Below, piece by piece: positions 5,761 to 5,884 of a stretch of 5,884 nt of DNA. The translations under genes were made by a program, and so were the position numbers. Below the pieces are notes generated by a model. It was not told the DNA's origin. It did not search any database and saw nothing but the letters and a program-made list of their open reading frames with translations. This stretch comes from Candidatus Portnoybacteria bacterium CG02_land_8_20_14_3_00_45_8 (lineage in GTDB: Bacteria > Patescibacteriota > Minisyncoccia > Portnoybacterales > GWB1-42-6): positions 1-5,884 of the forward strand of contig PEUE01000040.1 of NCBI GenBank assembly GCA_002780785.1, in the 5' to 3' direction. The first letter of the stretch is position 1. Each line of letters opens with the position of its first letter.

Positions 5761-5791
5761 GAATAAAAAGACCTCGCCATGGCGGGGTCTT
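5761..5791 (-). terminator. Intrinsic terminator after rpoC
   Basis: A GC-rich stem of about 10 base pairs (5768-5777 with 5782-5791, arms AAGACCTCGC and GCGGGGTCTT with one G-T wobble) is capped by the four-base loop CATG. On the minus strand it runs straight into TTTTTATT. It starts 21 bases past the rpoC stop codon and closes the RNA polymerase operon ahead of the ftsK promoter. Confidence 0.9.
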
Positions 5792-5812
5792 AAAAATCAA
5801 TTTTATGCGCTT

Positions 5813-5884
5813 CTATTCCTCTTCCTTGTCTTTCAATTTAAAACCCGTACCCACCGGAATTAAACGACCGATAATTACGTTCTC
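5813..5884 (-). CDS. rpoC: RNA polymerase beta' subunit, C-terminal 23 residues; cut by window edge
   Basis: The minus-strand frame entering from the right edge reads ENVIIGRLIPVGTGFKLKDK then EEE and a TAG stop. The ENVIIGRLIPxGTG motif is the conserved C-terminal end of bacterial RpoC, where it follows the last long domain of the beta' subunit. The tail after it is short and charged, as is common. The rest of the gene lies outside the window. The terminator just downstream fits the end of an rpoB-rpoC transcription unit. The match rests on a short but highly characteristic motif. Confidence 0.9.
   Translation of the reverse strand, partial: ENVIIGRLIPVGTGFKLKDKEEE

Overview
The window reads almost entirely from the minus strand and holds a run of bacterial housekeeping genes. 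In transcription order (high to low coordinates) they are: the last 23 codons of rpoC (RNA polymerase beta'), a full-length ftsK DNA translocase, a RodZ-like membrane-anchored helix-turn-helix protein, recA, a lexA-type repressor, and the first 262 codons of a restriction-modification protein that runs off the left edge. All + strand open frames over 180 bases appear to be shadows of these genes.

The organism is a bacterium with compact gene spacing and AT-rich intergenic DNA. Most start codons lack a normal Shine-Dalgarno sequence. The order rpoC-ftsK-rodZ-like-recA and the character of the proteins suggest the candidate phyla radiation (Patescibacteria, possibly a Parcubacteria-type lineage). 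This placement is inference from memory of the group, not a search result.

Right end (5659-5884): rpoC ends in a strong intrinsic terminator, followed by an extended -10 promoter for ftsK. Middle (2588-5658): ftsK and the RodZ-like gene are each followed by an AT-rich spacer. Both spacers are built from degenerate ATG-containing units repeated every 8 bases, arranged as an inverted pair; this is the least explained structure in the window. Left (1-2587): recA ends in a hairpin terminator. lexA then starts from a near-consensus promoter (TTGACA, 16 bases, TATAAT) whose spacer is largely filled by a palindrome resembling the Gram-positive SOS box. The promoter sits so close to the ATG that the lexA message should be leaderless. 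The restriction-modification gene begins one base after the lexA stop codon, so it should share the lexA transcript and come under LexA control.

Functionally, recA and lexA are the sensor and repressor of the SOS response, FtsK handles chromosome segregation at division, and the RodZ-like protein probably links the membrane to cell shape or division. The most biologically suggestive arrangement is a nuclease-methylase gene wired into a self-regulated lexA operon. No rRNA, tRNA, CRISPR array or insertion sequence was seen, and no gene-free stretch exceeds 300 bases.
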